64,000 bases of DNA from Frigoribacterium sp. SL97 (GTDB lineage Bacteria; Actinomycetota; Actinomycetes; Actinomycetales; Microbacteriaceae). Below are positions 1 to 8,661 of this stretch, in pieces (position 1 is the first letter of the stretch; each line of letters opens with the position of its first letter). The notes beneath the pieces are model-generated. The model was not told where the DNA came from. It ran no database searches and worked only from the letters and a program-made list of their open reading frames with translations. The stretch spans positions 744,001-808,000 of the forward strand of contig NZ_CP113062.1 in the NCBI RefSeq assembly GCF_026625765.1, written 5' to 3'. Both the position numbers and the translations under genes were made by a program.

Positions 1-1075
1 CCAGGTCATCAACTCGACCAAGGACAAGAAAGAGCGCATCGGCAAGATCTTCCAGATGCACTCGAACAAGGAGAACCCCGTCGACAGCGTGACCGCCGGT
101 CACATCTACGCCGTCATCGGGCTCAAGTTCACCACCACGGGTGACACCCTCTGCGACCCGTCCGAGCAGATCGTCCTCGAGTCGATGACGTTCCCCGAGC
201 CCGTCATCGAGGTCGCGATCGAGCCGAAGACCAAGGCCGACCAAGAGAAGCTGTCGCTGGCCATCCAGAAGCTCGCCGAAGAAGACCCGACGTTCCGCGT
301 CGAGCTCAACGCCGAGACGGGCCAGACGGTCATCAAGGGCATGGGCGAGCTCCACCTCGACATCCTGGTCGACCGCATGAAGCGCGAGTTCAACGTCGAG
401 GCCAACGTGGGCAAGCCCCAGGTCGCGTACCGCGAGACCCTCAAGAAGGGCATCGAGCGCTACGACTACACCCACAAGAAGCAGACCGGTGGTTCGGGTC
501 AGTTCGCCAAGGTGCAGATCGCTCTCGAGCCCTTCGAGGTCACGGCCGAGTCGACCTACGAGTTCGTCAACAAGGTCACCGGTGGCCGCATCCCCCGCGA
601 GTACATCCCCTCGGTCGATGCCGGCATCCAGGACGCCATGCAGGTCGGCGTGCTCGCCGGCTACCCGACGGTGGGCGTCCGCGCGCTGCTGCTCGACGGT
701 GCGGCGCACGACGTCGACTCGTCCGAGATGGCGTTCAAGATCGCTGGGTCGATCGCCTACAAAGAGGCGGCTCGCAAGGCCCAGCCCGTTCTCCTCGAGC
801 CGCTCATGGCGGTCGAGGTCCGTACGCCCGAGGAATACATGGGCGACGTCATCGGCGACCTCAGCTCGCGACGCGGGCAGATCTCGTCGATGGAAGACGC
901 CAGTGGTGTGAAGGTCGTTCGGGCCAGCGTGCCGCTGTCGGAGATGTTCGGTTACGTCGGAGACCTGCGGTCGAAGACCTCGGGCCGGGCCGTCTACTCG
1001 ATGACGTTCGAGTCGTACCAAGAGGTGCCCTCGGCCGTCGCCGAAGAGATCATCCAGAAGAACAAGGGCGAATAG
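1..1075 (+). CDS. fusA: Elongation factor G, C-terminal part (5' end outside window)
   Basis: EF-G drives GTP-dependent translocation of tRNA and mRNA on the ribosome. The reading frame is open from base 2, before the first ATG at 56, so the gene starts upstream of the window and the GTPase domain is not visible. What is seen is domain II onward: the stretch reading STKDKKERIGKI, a TTTGDTLCDP segment, then MGELHLDILVDRMKREFNVE typical of domain III, and the domain IV/V region ending in EEIIQKNKGE. About 357 residues are present of a normal length near 700. tuf follows 129 bases later, the usual str-operon order. Confidence 0.97.
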   Translation, partial: QVINSTKDKKERIGKIFQMHSNKENPVDSVTAGHIYAVIGLKFTTTGDTLCDPSEQIVLESMTFPEPVIEVAIEPKTKADQEKLSLAIQKLAEEDPTFRVELNAETGQTVIKGMGELHLDILVDRMKREFNVEANVGKPQVAYRETLKKGIERYDYTHKKQTGGSGQFAKVQIALEPFEVTAESTYEFVNKVTGGRIPREYIPSVDAGIQDAMQVGVLAGYPTVGVRALLLDGAAHDVDSSEMAFKIAGSIAYKEAARKAQPVLLEPLMAVEVRTPEEYMGDVIGDLSSRRGQISSMEDASGVKVVRASVPLSEMFGYVGDLRSKTSGRAVYSMTFESYQEVPSAVAEEIIQKNKGE

Positions 1076-1204
1076 TCCTGAACCGCGTGGTCGTCCGACG
1101 ACCGCGTAACATGTACACACACCAATCCGCAGGGCGACCGGTAGGCCGGGTCATCGACCCGGCCCCCGGGCCGCACTGCAACCGAGTCCTGAGGAGGACC
1201 CACA
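1076..1204 (+). promoter_or_regulatory. fusA-tuf intergenic leader with two hairpins
   Basis: This spacer holds two inverted repeats. The first is around 1085-1106 (GGTCGT/ACGACC core with flanking pairs). The second is a perfect 9-base stem at 1144-1152 and 1156-1164 with a 3-base ATC loop. A possible -10 TAACAT lies at 1107-1112, without a convincing -35. The ribosome binding site GAGGAGG lies at 1191-1197, 7 bases before the GTG of tuf. The hairpins could be an attenuator, a processing site or a weak terminator separating fusA from tuf; which one is inference. Confidence 0.45.
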
Positions 1205-2395
<1,191 letters not shown>

Positions 2396-2427
2396 GTCCT
2401 GTTCACGCAGAACTGCTGATCTGACGA

Positions 2428-2461
2428 GAGAGGTCAGGCCCTTCGGGGCCTGGCCTCTTTC
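2428..2461 (+). terminator. Rho-independent terminator after tuf
   Basis: A GC-rich stem (AGGTCAGGCCC / GGGCCTGGCCT, one G-U pair, TTCG tetraloop) is followed by TTT. It lies 33 bases after the tuf stop and closes the str operon. Confidence 0.85.
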
Positions 2462-2520
2462 GCGTCGGCAGGGCACGATGGGGGAGACGTCGGACGGACC
2501 GGCGCCGACGGGAGGACGTC

Positions 2521-2733
2521 ATGGCAGGTTTCGACGACATCACCAAGAAGGCCCAGGCCTTCCTCAAGGACGGAAAGGTCCAGGAGGCGCTCAAGAGCGA
2601 GAAGGCCGAGGGCGTCAGCGACAACATCCTCGACGCGGTCGCCTCCGCGGCCGACAAGGCCACCGGCGGCAAGCACGCCGACAAGATCCAGCAGGCCAAG
2701 GAGCAGGCCGACAAGAAGCTGGGCAACCAGTAG
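2521..2733 (+). CDS. Small MT0933/Rv0909-like antitoxin-type protein
   Basis: A 70-residue, highly charged, helix-prone protein beginning MAGFDDITKKAQAFL and ending in a Lys-rich tail. The AGFDD..KKA...L start and a second segment with DKATGGKHADKI resemble the small actinobacterial family annotated as MT0933-like antitoxin (Rv0909 in M. tuberculosis, where it pairs with Rv0910). No Rv0910-like SRPBCC toxin is adjacent, so a toxin-antitoxin role is not supported here. A stress-related small protein of CsbD-like composition is the alternative. A GGGAGGA site precedes the ATG, and its own terminator follows. Confidence 0.7.
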   Translation: MAGFDDITKKAQAFLKDGKVQEALKSEKAEGVSDNILDAVASAADKATGGKHADKIQQAKEQADKKLGNQ

Positions 2734-2745
2734 GGCGTGAGCGAT

Positions 2746-2772
2746 GCCCCCGCCGTCGAGCGGGGGCTTCGC
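2746..2772 (+). terminator. Terminator-like hairpin after the small antitoxin-type gene
   Basis: A perfect 8-base stem, GCCCCCGC and GCGGGGGC, with a 6-base CGTCGA loop lies 12 bases after the stop codon. The T tail is weak. Confidence 0.6.
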
Positions 2773-2819
2773 TGTACCCCGCCCAGGCCCCTCGACGACG
2801 CGCGGTGTTCACTCGACCG

Positions 2820-3812
2820 ATGCCGCGCCTCCGGAGGACCGATTCGAGCCGACCCGGGCTGACGCGGGTCCGGGCAGGACGAGGGTTCTCGTACCGGACG
2901 GCCGACGGGACCGCCGTCGCCGACGCCGAGCTGCGGGCCCGCATCGAGCACCTCGCCATCCCACCGGCTTGGACCGACGTCTGGATCTCCCCTTACGAGA
3001 ACGGCCACATCCAGGCCACGGGAGTGGACGCTGCAGGTCGGCGTCAGTACATCTACCACCCGACGTGGCGTGAGCAGAAGGACCGCATCAAGTTCGACCG
3101 GGCACTCGCCCTCGCGGAGTCGCTGCCGACCGCCCGCCGATTCGTGACGCACGACCTGCGCGTCCAGGGGGCCGGCCGTGAGCGGGTCCTGGCCGCCGCC
3201 TTCCGCATGCTCGACACGGGCTCCCTCCGGGTGGGCTCCGAGCGCTACGCCCAGGAGCACGGCAGCCACGGCTTGTCGACCCTGCTTTGCGCGCACGCGA
3301 CCGTCTCCGGCGACACGGTCTCGCTGGCGTTCCCCGGCAAGAGCGGTCAGGACTGGGACTCCGAGATCCACGACGCCGACCTCGCGGCCGTCGTCCGCAG
3401 CCTCAAGCGGCGGGGCGGGCGGGCCCGGTTGCTCGCCTGGAAGGCCGACGGCGGGGGAGCGGGGGAGGCGCGCGCGGCCTGGCACCCGCTACGAGCGACC
3501 GAGATCAACGACTACGTCAAGGAGAGGGCCGGCGACGAGTTCACCGCCAAGGACTTCCGCACCCTGCACGGCACCGTCGCCGCCGCCGTCAGCCTGGCCC
3601 GCTCCGGGCCGCAGGCGGCGGCCTCCCGGCAGTCGAAGTCCCTCGCCCAGGCGATGCGGGACGCCGCCGCCGTGCTCGGCAACACCCCGGCCATCGCGAA
3701 GTCGTCGTACGTCGATCCCCGACTGGTCGATGCGTACCGGCACGGGGAGACCATCGATCCGGCCCGCCTGCACGCGGCCGAATCCGAGGTCCGGGCATTG
3801 CTGTTCCGCTGA
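2820..3812 (+). CDS. DNA topoisomerase IB (poxvirus type)
   Basis: This enzyme relaxes supercoiled DNA by a transient 3'-phosphotyrosyl link. The 330-residue length fits bacterial TopIB. The N-terminal domain shows the family block IPPAWTDVWISPYENGHIQATGVDAAGR. The catalytic domain shows LRVGSERYAQEHGSHGLSTL, the KDFRTLHGT motif with the family His, and SSYVDPRLV near the C-terminus, where Tyr297 is the expected nucleophile. The open frame extends upstream to 2343, but that part overlaps tuf and the terminator, so ATG 2820 is chosen. There is no clear Shine-Dalgarno site, so leaderless or weak initiation is possible. The first codons contain the interspersed word CCGCGCCTCC. Confidence 0.9.
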   Translation: MPRLRRTDSSRPGLTRVRAGRGFSYRTADGTAVADAELRARIEHLAIPPAWTDVWISPYENGHIQATGVDAAGRRQYIYHPTWREQKDRIKFDRALALAESLPTARRFVTHDLRVQGAGRERVLAAAFRMLDTGSLRVGSERYAQEHGSHGLSTLLCAHATVSGDTVSLAFPGKSGQDWDSEIHDADLAAVVRSLKRRGGRARLLAWKADGGGAGEARAAWHPLRATEINDYVKERAGDEFTAKDFRTLHGTVAAAVSLARSGPQAAASRQSKSLAQAMRDAAAVLGNTPAIAKSSYVDPRLVDAYRHGETIDPARLHAAESEVRALLFR

Positions 3813-3865
3813 GCCGTCGCACACCCGAGGTGGTCCGCGGTCTGCGAACGGTGCGCGTCGTGACG

Positions 3866-3871
3866 TAACCT
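3866..3871 (+). promoter_or_regulatory. Possible -10 box before the DarT-like gene
   Basis: TAACCT fits the actinobacterial TANNNT -10 pattern and lies 44 bases before the GTG at 3916. No clear -35 element is present, so support is modest. A GAGAGGAAC ribosome binding region follows just before the start. Confidence 0.3.
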
Positions 3872-3915
3872 AGAGGGTCGCGTCCCGTTCGGGTCGCCCG
3901 AGAGGAACAACTGCA

Positions 3916-4755
3916 GTGACTGACGAGTGCATCCACGGATTCGAGCGAGAGTTGTGCGACATCTGCGCTCCCCGCAAGCGCGAGGGCGTCGCCGACGGCA
4001 TGCCCTCGACCGCCGCACGGTCGGTCACCACCCGCCGCCGCCCCTCCAACCGCAAGCCCGAGTCGCTGCGCAGCACGCCCGCACTCGCCCGTGACTCGGC
4101 CGCTGTCGCCGTGGCCGCGCAGGCGGCCGCCACCCCCGTCCCCGAGTTCTCGACCCAGCGTGCCTACCACTGGACGCACGTGTCCAACCTGCCCGGCATC
4201 CTCGAGGCCGGCGCGCTGCAGGCCGGCGCGACTCCCGTGCTCGACGTCAGCTCCGAGGCGACGCGGGCCCTCCGCGCCTCCGTCACGACCGCGTCGGGTC
4301 AGCCCGTCGCCGCGCACGTGCCGTTCTCGTTGTCGCCTCATGCGACCGCCTGGGACGCCGTCCGTACCGGAGCCGAGGGCTACGAGTGGTCGGATGCGGC
4401 ACGTGAGGCCCGTGCCATCGACTTCGTCATGCTCGTGGTTCCCGTCGCCTCGCTCGGCGACGACTTCGTCGTGACCGAGGGGGACGCGGCCGTCGAGGGC
4501 GTGCGTGCGGCCGCAGGGCTCGACGACGCATCGTCGATGGTCCGCCGGTTCAGCCTCAAGGACCCCGACCTGCTCGCTCCAGAAGTGCTCGTGCCCGGTT
4601 CCGTGCCCTTCTCCTCGGTGACGCTCGTCGGCGTCCCGAACGACAAGGTCCGCGACGCCGTGAAGGAGACGCTCGCCGAGCTGGGAGCCGAGGCGCCGCG
4701 CGTCGCCGTCTACCCGCCGTGGTTCCGGCCCGCACCGGTCGTCGAAGCCGTCTGA
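3916..4755 (+). CDS. DarT-like (DUF4433) ADP-ribosyltransferase with N-terminal zinc-finger-like motif
   Basis: A 279-residue protein. Residues 5-17 read CIHGFERELCDIC, a CxH...CxxC arrangement that could bind zinc. A low-complexity linker follows to about residue 80. The C-terminal domain matches the DUF4433/DarT fold pattern: YHWTHVSNLPGILEAGAL (about 84-101), VAAHVPFSLSP (131-141), and APEVLVPGSVP (221-231), where Glu223 sits at the expected catalytic Glu. Known DarT enzymes attach ADP-ribose to thymidine in single-stranded DNA and pair with a DarG antitoxin. No macrodomain gene is adjacent, so a toxin role is not shown; a housekeeping or repair role is possible. GTG start, own short leader. 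Confidence 0.75.
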   Translation: MTDECIHGFERELCDICAPRKREGVADGMPSTAARSVTTRRRPSNRKPESLRSTPALARDSAAVAVAAQAAATPVPEFSTQRAYHWTHVSNLPGILEAGALQAGATPVLDVSSEATRALRASVTTASGQPVAAHVPFSLSPHATAWDAVRTGAEGYEWSDAAREARAIDFVMLVVPVASLGDDFVVTEGDAAVEGVRAAAGLDDASSMVRRFSLKDPDLLAPEVLVPGSVPFSSVTLVGVPNDKVRDAVKETLAELGAEAPRVAVYPPWFRPAPVVEAV

Positions 4756-4774
4756 CATCCGCGACACGCCCGGG

Positions 4775-4803
4775 TTGCAGCAAATGCAGGCGTGTGGCAA
4801 AAT
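4775..4803 (+). promoter_or_regulatory. Promoter of the S10 operon
   Basis: TTGCAG at 4775-4780 and CAAAAT at 4798-4803 are separated by 17 bases, a good SigA-type arrangement. It predicts a transcript start near 4810 and a leader of about 340 bases before rpsJ. Confidence 0.6.
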
Positions 4804-5152
4804 CGTCTAGTTCAACATTTCGAGCCTGGCCTCTGCGCCGGGTGTCGGATCACTGCCAGGCAGTGCACAGACGCAAGGCGTCTGGGCCGCGGGTAGCAGG
4901 ACGCATCTCACAACGAAACCACCGCCGTGACCATTGGTCGCGGTGTGCCGGGGCGAAGCCCCGGGTGCGGGTGGCGGTGGCGAAGATGGCCCTCCCCGGG
5001 TCCTTCCTCGCGGGCACCGGCCGGTTTCGGCAGATGGATTGACACAAGAACAGCGGTACGCGAGAGACACGTAGTGCCAACAGATGTTCGCCCAGCGAAC
5101 AGCGTCAGGCGGCCCCCGAGGTGCGCGACGTCCGAACGAGAGAGAGTCACAC
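4804..5152 (+). promoter_or_regulatory. Long structured 5' leader of the S10 operon
   Basis: This 397-base gap between the DarT-like gene and rpsJ has no supported gene. It contains several hairpins: 4851-4865 (6-base stem), 4868-4884 (CAGACGC/GCGTCTG, 3-base loop), 4921-4944 (two-part stem) and 4948-4964 (CCGGGGC/GCCCCGG with GAA loop). In many bacteria the S10 operon leader is a feedback target for a ribosomal protein (L4 in E. coli). That role here is inference and no known motif was recognised. A GAGAGAG purine run just before ATG 5153 is the likely ribosome binding site. Confidence 0.5.
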
Positions 5153-5461
5153 ATGGCGGGACAGAAGATCCGCATCCGACTTAAGTCGTACGACCACGAG
5201 GTCATCGACACTTCCGCGCGCAAGATCGTCGACACGGTCACCCGCGCGGGCGCTACGGTCGTCGGCCCCGTGCCGCTCCCGACCGAGAAGAACGTGGTCG
5301 TCGTGATCCGTTCGCCCCACAAGTACAAGGACTCGCGCGAGCACTTCGAGAAGCGCACGCACAAGCGCCTCATCGACATCGTCGACCCGACGCCGAAGGC
5401 CGTCGACTCGCTCATGCGTCTCGACCTGCCTGCCGACGTCAACATCGAGATCAAGCTGTAG
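5153..5461 (+). CDS. rpsJ: 30S ribosomal protein S10
   Basis: 102 residues, the standard S10 length, starting MAGQKIRIRLKSYDHEVID and ending in DLPADVNIEIKL. The frame is open further upstream from 5084, but only ATG 5153 gives the normal N-terminus and has a purine-rich GAGAGAG site. S10 sits in the 30S head and is also the NusE antitermination factor. It is the first gene of the S10 operon, 11 bases ahead of rplC. Confidence 0.98.
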   Translation: MAGQKIRIRLKSYDHEVIDTSARKIVDTVTRAGATVVGPVPLPTEKNVVVVIRSPHKYKDSREHFEKRTHKRLIDIVDPTPKAVDSLMRLDLPADVNIEIKL

Positions 5462-5472
5462 GGGGGGCGACC

Positions 5473-6129
5473 ATGACCATCAGCACCACCAAGAACGTCA
5501 AGGGCCTGCTCGGCAAGAAGCTCGGCATGACCCAGGTCTGGGACGAGAACAACAAGCTCGTCCCCGTCACCGTCGTCGAGATCGCCCCGAACGTCGTGAC
5601 CCAGGTCCGCTCGCTCGAGAAGGACGGCTACACCGCCGTCCAGATCGCGGCCGGCCAGATCGACCCCCGCAAGTCGAACAAGCCCTCCACGGGTCACTTC
5701 GACGCCGCGGGCGTCACCCCCCGTCGCCACCTCACCGAGGTCCGCACCGCCGACGCCGCCGAGTACGCACTCGGCCAGGAGCTCACGGTCGACACCTTCG
5801 AAGCCGGCCAGAAGGTCGACGTCGTCGGAACGTCCAAGGGCAAGGGCTTCGCCGGTGTCATGAAGCGTCACAACTTCAAGGGCGTCAGCGCCTCGCACGG
5901 TGCGCACCGCAACCACCGCAAGCCCGGTTCGATCGGTGCCTCCTCGACCCCCAGCCGTGTCTTCAAGGGCATGCGCATGGCCGGTCGCATGGGTGGCGAG
6001 CGCGTCACCATCCTCAACCTCACGGTGCACGCCGTCGACGCCGAGAAGGGTCTGCTGCTCGTCAAGGGCGCCGTCCCCGGTGCTCGTGGCCGCATCGTTT
6101 TCGTCCGCACCGCCGTGAAGGGGAAGTAG
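5473..6129 (+). CDS. rplC: 50S ribosomal protein L3
   Basis: 218 residues. The family signature is visible as GKGFAGVMKRHNFKG and SIGASSTPSRVFKGMRMAGRMG. L3 is an early assembly protein near the peptidyl transferase centre. The start is ATG after a GGGGGG run at 5462-5467. The next gene, rplD, follows after 3 bases, so translation is probably coupled. Confidence 0.98.
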   Translation: MTISTTKNVKGLLGKKLGMTQVWDENNKLVPVTVVEIAPNVVTQVRSLEKDGYTAVQIAAGQIDPRKSNKPSTGHFDAAGVTPRRHLTEVRTADAAEYALGQELTVDTFEAGQKVDVVGTSKGKGFAGVMKRHNFKGVSASHGAHRNHRKPGSIGASSTPSRVFKGMRMAGRMGGERVTILNLTVHAVDAEKGLLLVKGAVPGARGRIVFVRTAVKGK

Positions 6130-6132
6130 CTC

Positions 6133-6795
6133 ATGGCCACCACTACCGCATCGGCCGCTTCGGTCGACGTCGTCGACGCCAAGGGCCAGAAGACCAGCAC
6201 GGTCGAGCTCCCCGTCGAGCTCTTCGACGTCGTCACGAACGTCCCGCTCATCCACCAGGTCGTCGTCGCCCAGCAGGCCGCCGCACGTCAGGGCACGCAC
6301 AAGACCAAGCGTCGCGGCGAGGTCTCCGGCGCCGGCCGCAAGCCGTTCAAGCAGAAGGGCACCGGCCGCGCCCGTCAGGGTTCGATCCGCGCTCCTCAGA
6401 TGACCGGCGGTGGCATCGTCCACGGTCCGCAGCCCCGCGACTACGCCCAGCGCACCCCCAAGAAGATGATCGCCGCAGCCCTGCTCGGTGCTTTGTCCGA
6501 CCGCGCTCGTGGCGCCCGCGTCCACGTCGTCGAGAGCTTCGTCGCCGACTCGATCTCGACCAAGGTCGCTCTCGAGCTGCTCGCGTCGATCGCCTCGAGC
6601 AAGCACGTCCTGATCGTCACCGACCGCGACGACACGCTGACCCTCAAGAGCGTCCGCAACGTGCCCACGGTCCACGTGATCACGTTCGACCAGCTGAATG
6701 CCTACGACGTCCTCGTCAGCGACGACATCGTCTTCACGAAGAGCGCCTTCGACGGCTTCGTCGCCTCGAAGACCAAGAAGGAGGCCACCGCATGA
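6133..6795 (+). CDS. rplD: 50S ribosomal protein L4
   Basis: 220 residues with the L4 loop motif KTKRRGEVSGAGRKPFKQKG and the following GTGRARQGSIRAPQ. L4 lines the exit tunnel and in E. coli represses its own operon at the leader and by transcription termination. The N-terminus carries a short Ala/Thr-rich lead before the conserved part. The stop overlaps the ATG of rplW by four bases (ATGA). Confidence 0.98.
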   Translation: MATTTASAASVDVVDAKGQKTSTVELPVELFDVVTNVPLIHQVVVAQQAAARQGTHKTKRRGEVSGAGRKPFKQKGTGRARQGSIRAPQMTGGGIVHGPQPRDYAQRTPKKMIAAALLGALSDRARGARVHVVESFVADSISTKVALELLASIASSKHVLIVTDRDDTLTLKSVRNVPTVHVITFDQLNAYDVLVSDDIVFTKSAFDGFVASKTKKEATA

Positions 6796-7091
6796 GCGGC
6801 TACGGAAAAGACCCCCGCGACGTCATCATCGCGCCCGTCGTCTCCGAGAAGAGCTACTCCCTGATCGACCAGGGCAAGTACACCTTCCTCGTGGACCCGC
6901 GTTCGAACAAGACCGAGATCAAGCTCGCCATCGAGAAGATCTTCGACGTCAAGGTCGACAGCATCAACACGCTCAACCGAACGGGCAAGACCCGTCGCAC
7001 CCGCTTCGGCACCGGCAAGCGCAAGGACACCAAGCGCGCCATCGTCACGCTGAAGTCCGGTTCCATCGACATCTTCACGGCTGTCGGCTAG
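6792..7091 (+). CDS. rplW: 50S ribosomal protein L23
   Basis: 99 residues. The conserved DVIIAPVVSEKSY start and the KTRRTRFGTGKRKDTKRAIV segment identify L23. It lies at the tunnel exit and is a docking site for trigger factor and SRP. It overlaps rplD by four bases and is followed after 18 bases by rplB. Confidence 0.98.
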   Translation: MSGYGKDPRDVIIAPVVSEKSYSLIDQGKYTFLVDPRSNKTEIKLAIEKIFDVKVDSINTLNRTGKTRRTRFGTGKRKDTKRAIVTLKSGSIDIFTAVG

Positions 7092-7109
7092 GGAGCAGAG
7101 GCATAAATC

Positions 7110-7949
7110 ATGGCAATTCGTAACTACAAGCCCACGACCCCGGGTCGCCGCGGTTCGTCGGTCGCCGACTTCGCGGAGATCACGCGTTCGACGCCCGAGA
7201 AGTCGCTGCTGCGCCCGCTCTCGAAGTCCGGTGGCCGTAACAACGCCGGCCGCATCACGACCCGTCACATCGGTGGTGGCCACAAGCGCCAGTACCGCGT
7301 CATCGACTTCCGTCGCAACGACAAGGACGGCGTCAACGCCAAGGTCGCTCACATCGAGTACGACCCCAACCGCACGGCTCGCATCGCGCTCCTGCACTTC
7401 GTGGACGGCACCAAGCGGTACATCATCGCGCCGAACAAGCTGAAGCAGGGCGACGTCGTCGAGTCGGGTGCCGGCGCCGACATCAAGCCCGGAAACAACC
7501 TGCCGCTCAAGAACATCCCGGTCGGTACCGTCATCCACGCCATCGAGCTCAAGCCCGGTGGAGGCGCGAAGATGGCCCGCTCGGCCGGTGCCTCGGTGCG
7601 TCTCGTCGCCAAGGACGGCCCCTACGCGCAGCTCCGTCTGCCGTCGGGCGAGGTCCGCAACGTCGACGCCCGCTGCCGCGCCACGATCGGCGAGGTCGGC
7701 AACGCCGAGCAGTCGAACATCAACTGGGGCAAGGCCGGCCGCATGCGCTGGAAGGGCGTCCGCCCGACCGTGCGTGGTGTCGCCATGAACCCCGTCGACC
7801 ACCCGCACGGTGGTGGTGAGGGCAAGACCTCCGGTGGACGCCACCCGGTCAGCCCGTGGGGCCAGAAAGAGGGCCGCACGCGTCACCCCAACAAAGAGAG
7901 CGACAAGCTCATCGTCCGTCGTCGTAACGCTGGCAAGAAGCGTAAGTAG
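7110..7949 (+). CDS. rplB: 50S ribosomal protein L2
   Basis: 279 residues, normal length. The L2 signature PVDHPHGGGEGKTSGGRHPVSPWG near residues 230-255 includes the essential His. The N-terminal RKYKPTTPGRR-type start (here RNYKPTTPGRR) is intact. L2 is needed for subunit joining and peptidyl transfer. A GGGAGCAGAGG region precedes the ATG. Confidence 0.99.
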   Translation: MAIRNYKPTTPGRRGSSVADFAEITRSTPEKSLLRPLSKSGGRNNAGRITTRHIGGGHKRQYRVIDFRRNDKDGVNAKVAHIEYDPNRTARIALLHFVDGTKRYIIAPNKLKQGDVVESGAGADIKPGNNLPLKNIPVGTVIHAIELKPGGGAKMARSAGASVRLVAKDGPYAQLRLPSGEVRNVDARCRATIGEVGNAEQSNINWGKAGRMRWKGVRPTVRGVAMNPVDHPHGGGEGKTSGGRHPVSPWGQKEGRTRHPNKESDKLIVRRRNAGKKRK

Positions 7950-7961
7950 GAGTTGTAGAAG

Positions 7962-8243
7962 ATGCCACGCAGTCTTAAGAAGGGCCCCTTCGTTGACGAC
8001 CACCTGCTTCGCAAGGTCGTCTCGCAGAACGAGGCCAGCACCAAGAACGTCATCAAGACCTGGTCGCGCCGTTCGATGATCGTCCCCAACATGCTTGGGC
8101 ACACCATCGCCGTGCACGACGGACGCAAGCACATCCCGGTGTTCGTGACCGAGAGCATGATCGGCCACAAGCTCGGTGAGTTCGCGCCCACCCGCACCTT
8201 CCGTGGTCACGTGAAGGACGACAAGAAGGGTCGTCGCCGCTAA
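7962..8243 (+). CDS. rpsS: 30S ribosomal protein S19
   Basis: 93 residues starting MPRSLKKGPFVDDHLL, with the family block WSRRSMIVPNMLGHTIAVHDGRKHIPV. S19 forms part of the 30S head with S13. It lies 12 bases after rplB, with an AGGAG site at the rplB stop. Confidence 0.99.
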   Translation: MPRSLKKGPFVDDHLLRKVVSQNEASTKNVIKTWSRRSMIVPNMLGHTIAVHDGRKHIPVFVTESMIGHKLGEFAPTRTFRGHVKDDKKGRRR

Positions 8244-8268
8244 CGCGGCGACGTGAAGGAGGAGAGAA

Positions 8269-8661
8269 ATGGTGGAGTCGATCGCACGCGTGCGTCACAT
8301 CCGCGTCACCCCCATGAAGGCCCGTCGTGTCGTCAACCTGATCCGCGGCAAGCAGGCCGCCGAGGCTCTGGCGATTCTGAAGTTCGCACCTCAGGGCGCC
8401 AGCGAGCCCGTCTACAAGCTCGTCGCGTCGGCCATGGCCAACGCCCGGGTGAAGGCGGACGCCTCGAACAGCTACCTCGACGAGCAGGACCTGTACATCA
8501 GTCGTGCATTCGTCGACCAGGGCGCCACCCTCAAGCGGTTCCAGCCGCGTGCACAGGGCCGCGCCTTCAAGATCCTGAAGCGCACCAGCCACATCACGAT
8601 CGTCCTCTCGACGCCTGATGAGGTCGAGGCTGCCGACGCTACGAAGAAGGCGAGCAAGTAA
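8269..8661 (+). CDS. rplV: 50S ribosomal protein L22
   Basis: 130 residues. The conserved RHIRVTPMKARRVVNLIRGK start and the C-terminal RAFKILKRTSHITIVL hairpin tip (the macrolide-contact loop) are present. The short tail after residue 118 is Ala/Lys-rich. The ATG follows AAGGAGGAG closely. The stop shares one base with the ATG of rpsC (TAATG). Confidence 0.98.
   Translation: MVESIARVRHIRVTPMKARRVVNLIRGKQAAEALAILKFAPQGASEPVYKLVASAMANARVKADASNSYLDEQDLYISRAFVDQGATLKRFQPRAQGRAFKILKRTSHITIVLSTPDEVEAADATKKASK

Noticed and set aside
2521..4755. A full toxin-antitoxin pair formed by the small antitoxin-type gene and the DarT-like gene
   Set aside because: They are separated by the topoisomerase gene, lie in different transcription units and belong to unrelated families.
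4719..5042. A possible small gene in the S10 leader
   Set aside because: No ribosome binding site, overlaps the DarT-like gene end and the promoter, and has no recognisable sequence.
5039..5068. A second promoter with TTGACA just before rpsJ
   Set aside because: No acceptable -10 hexamer lies 16-18 bases downstream.
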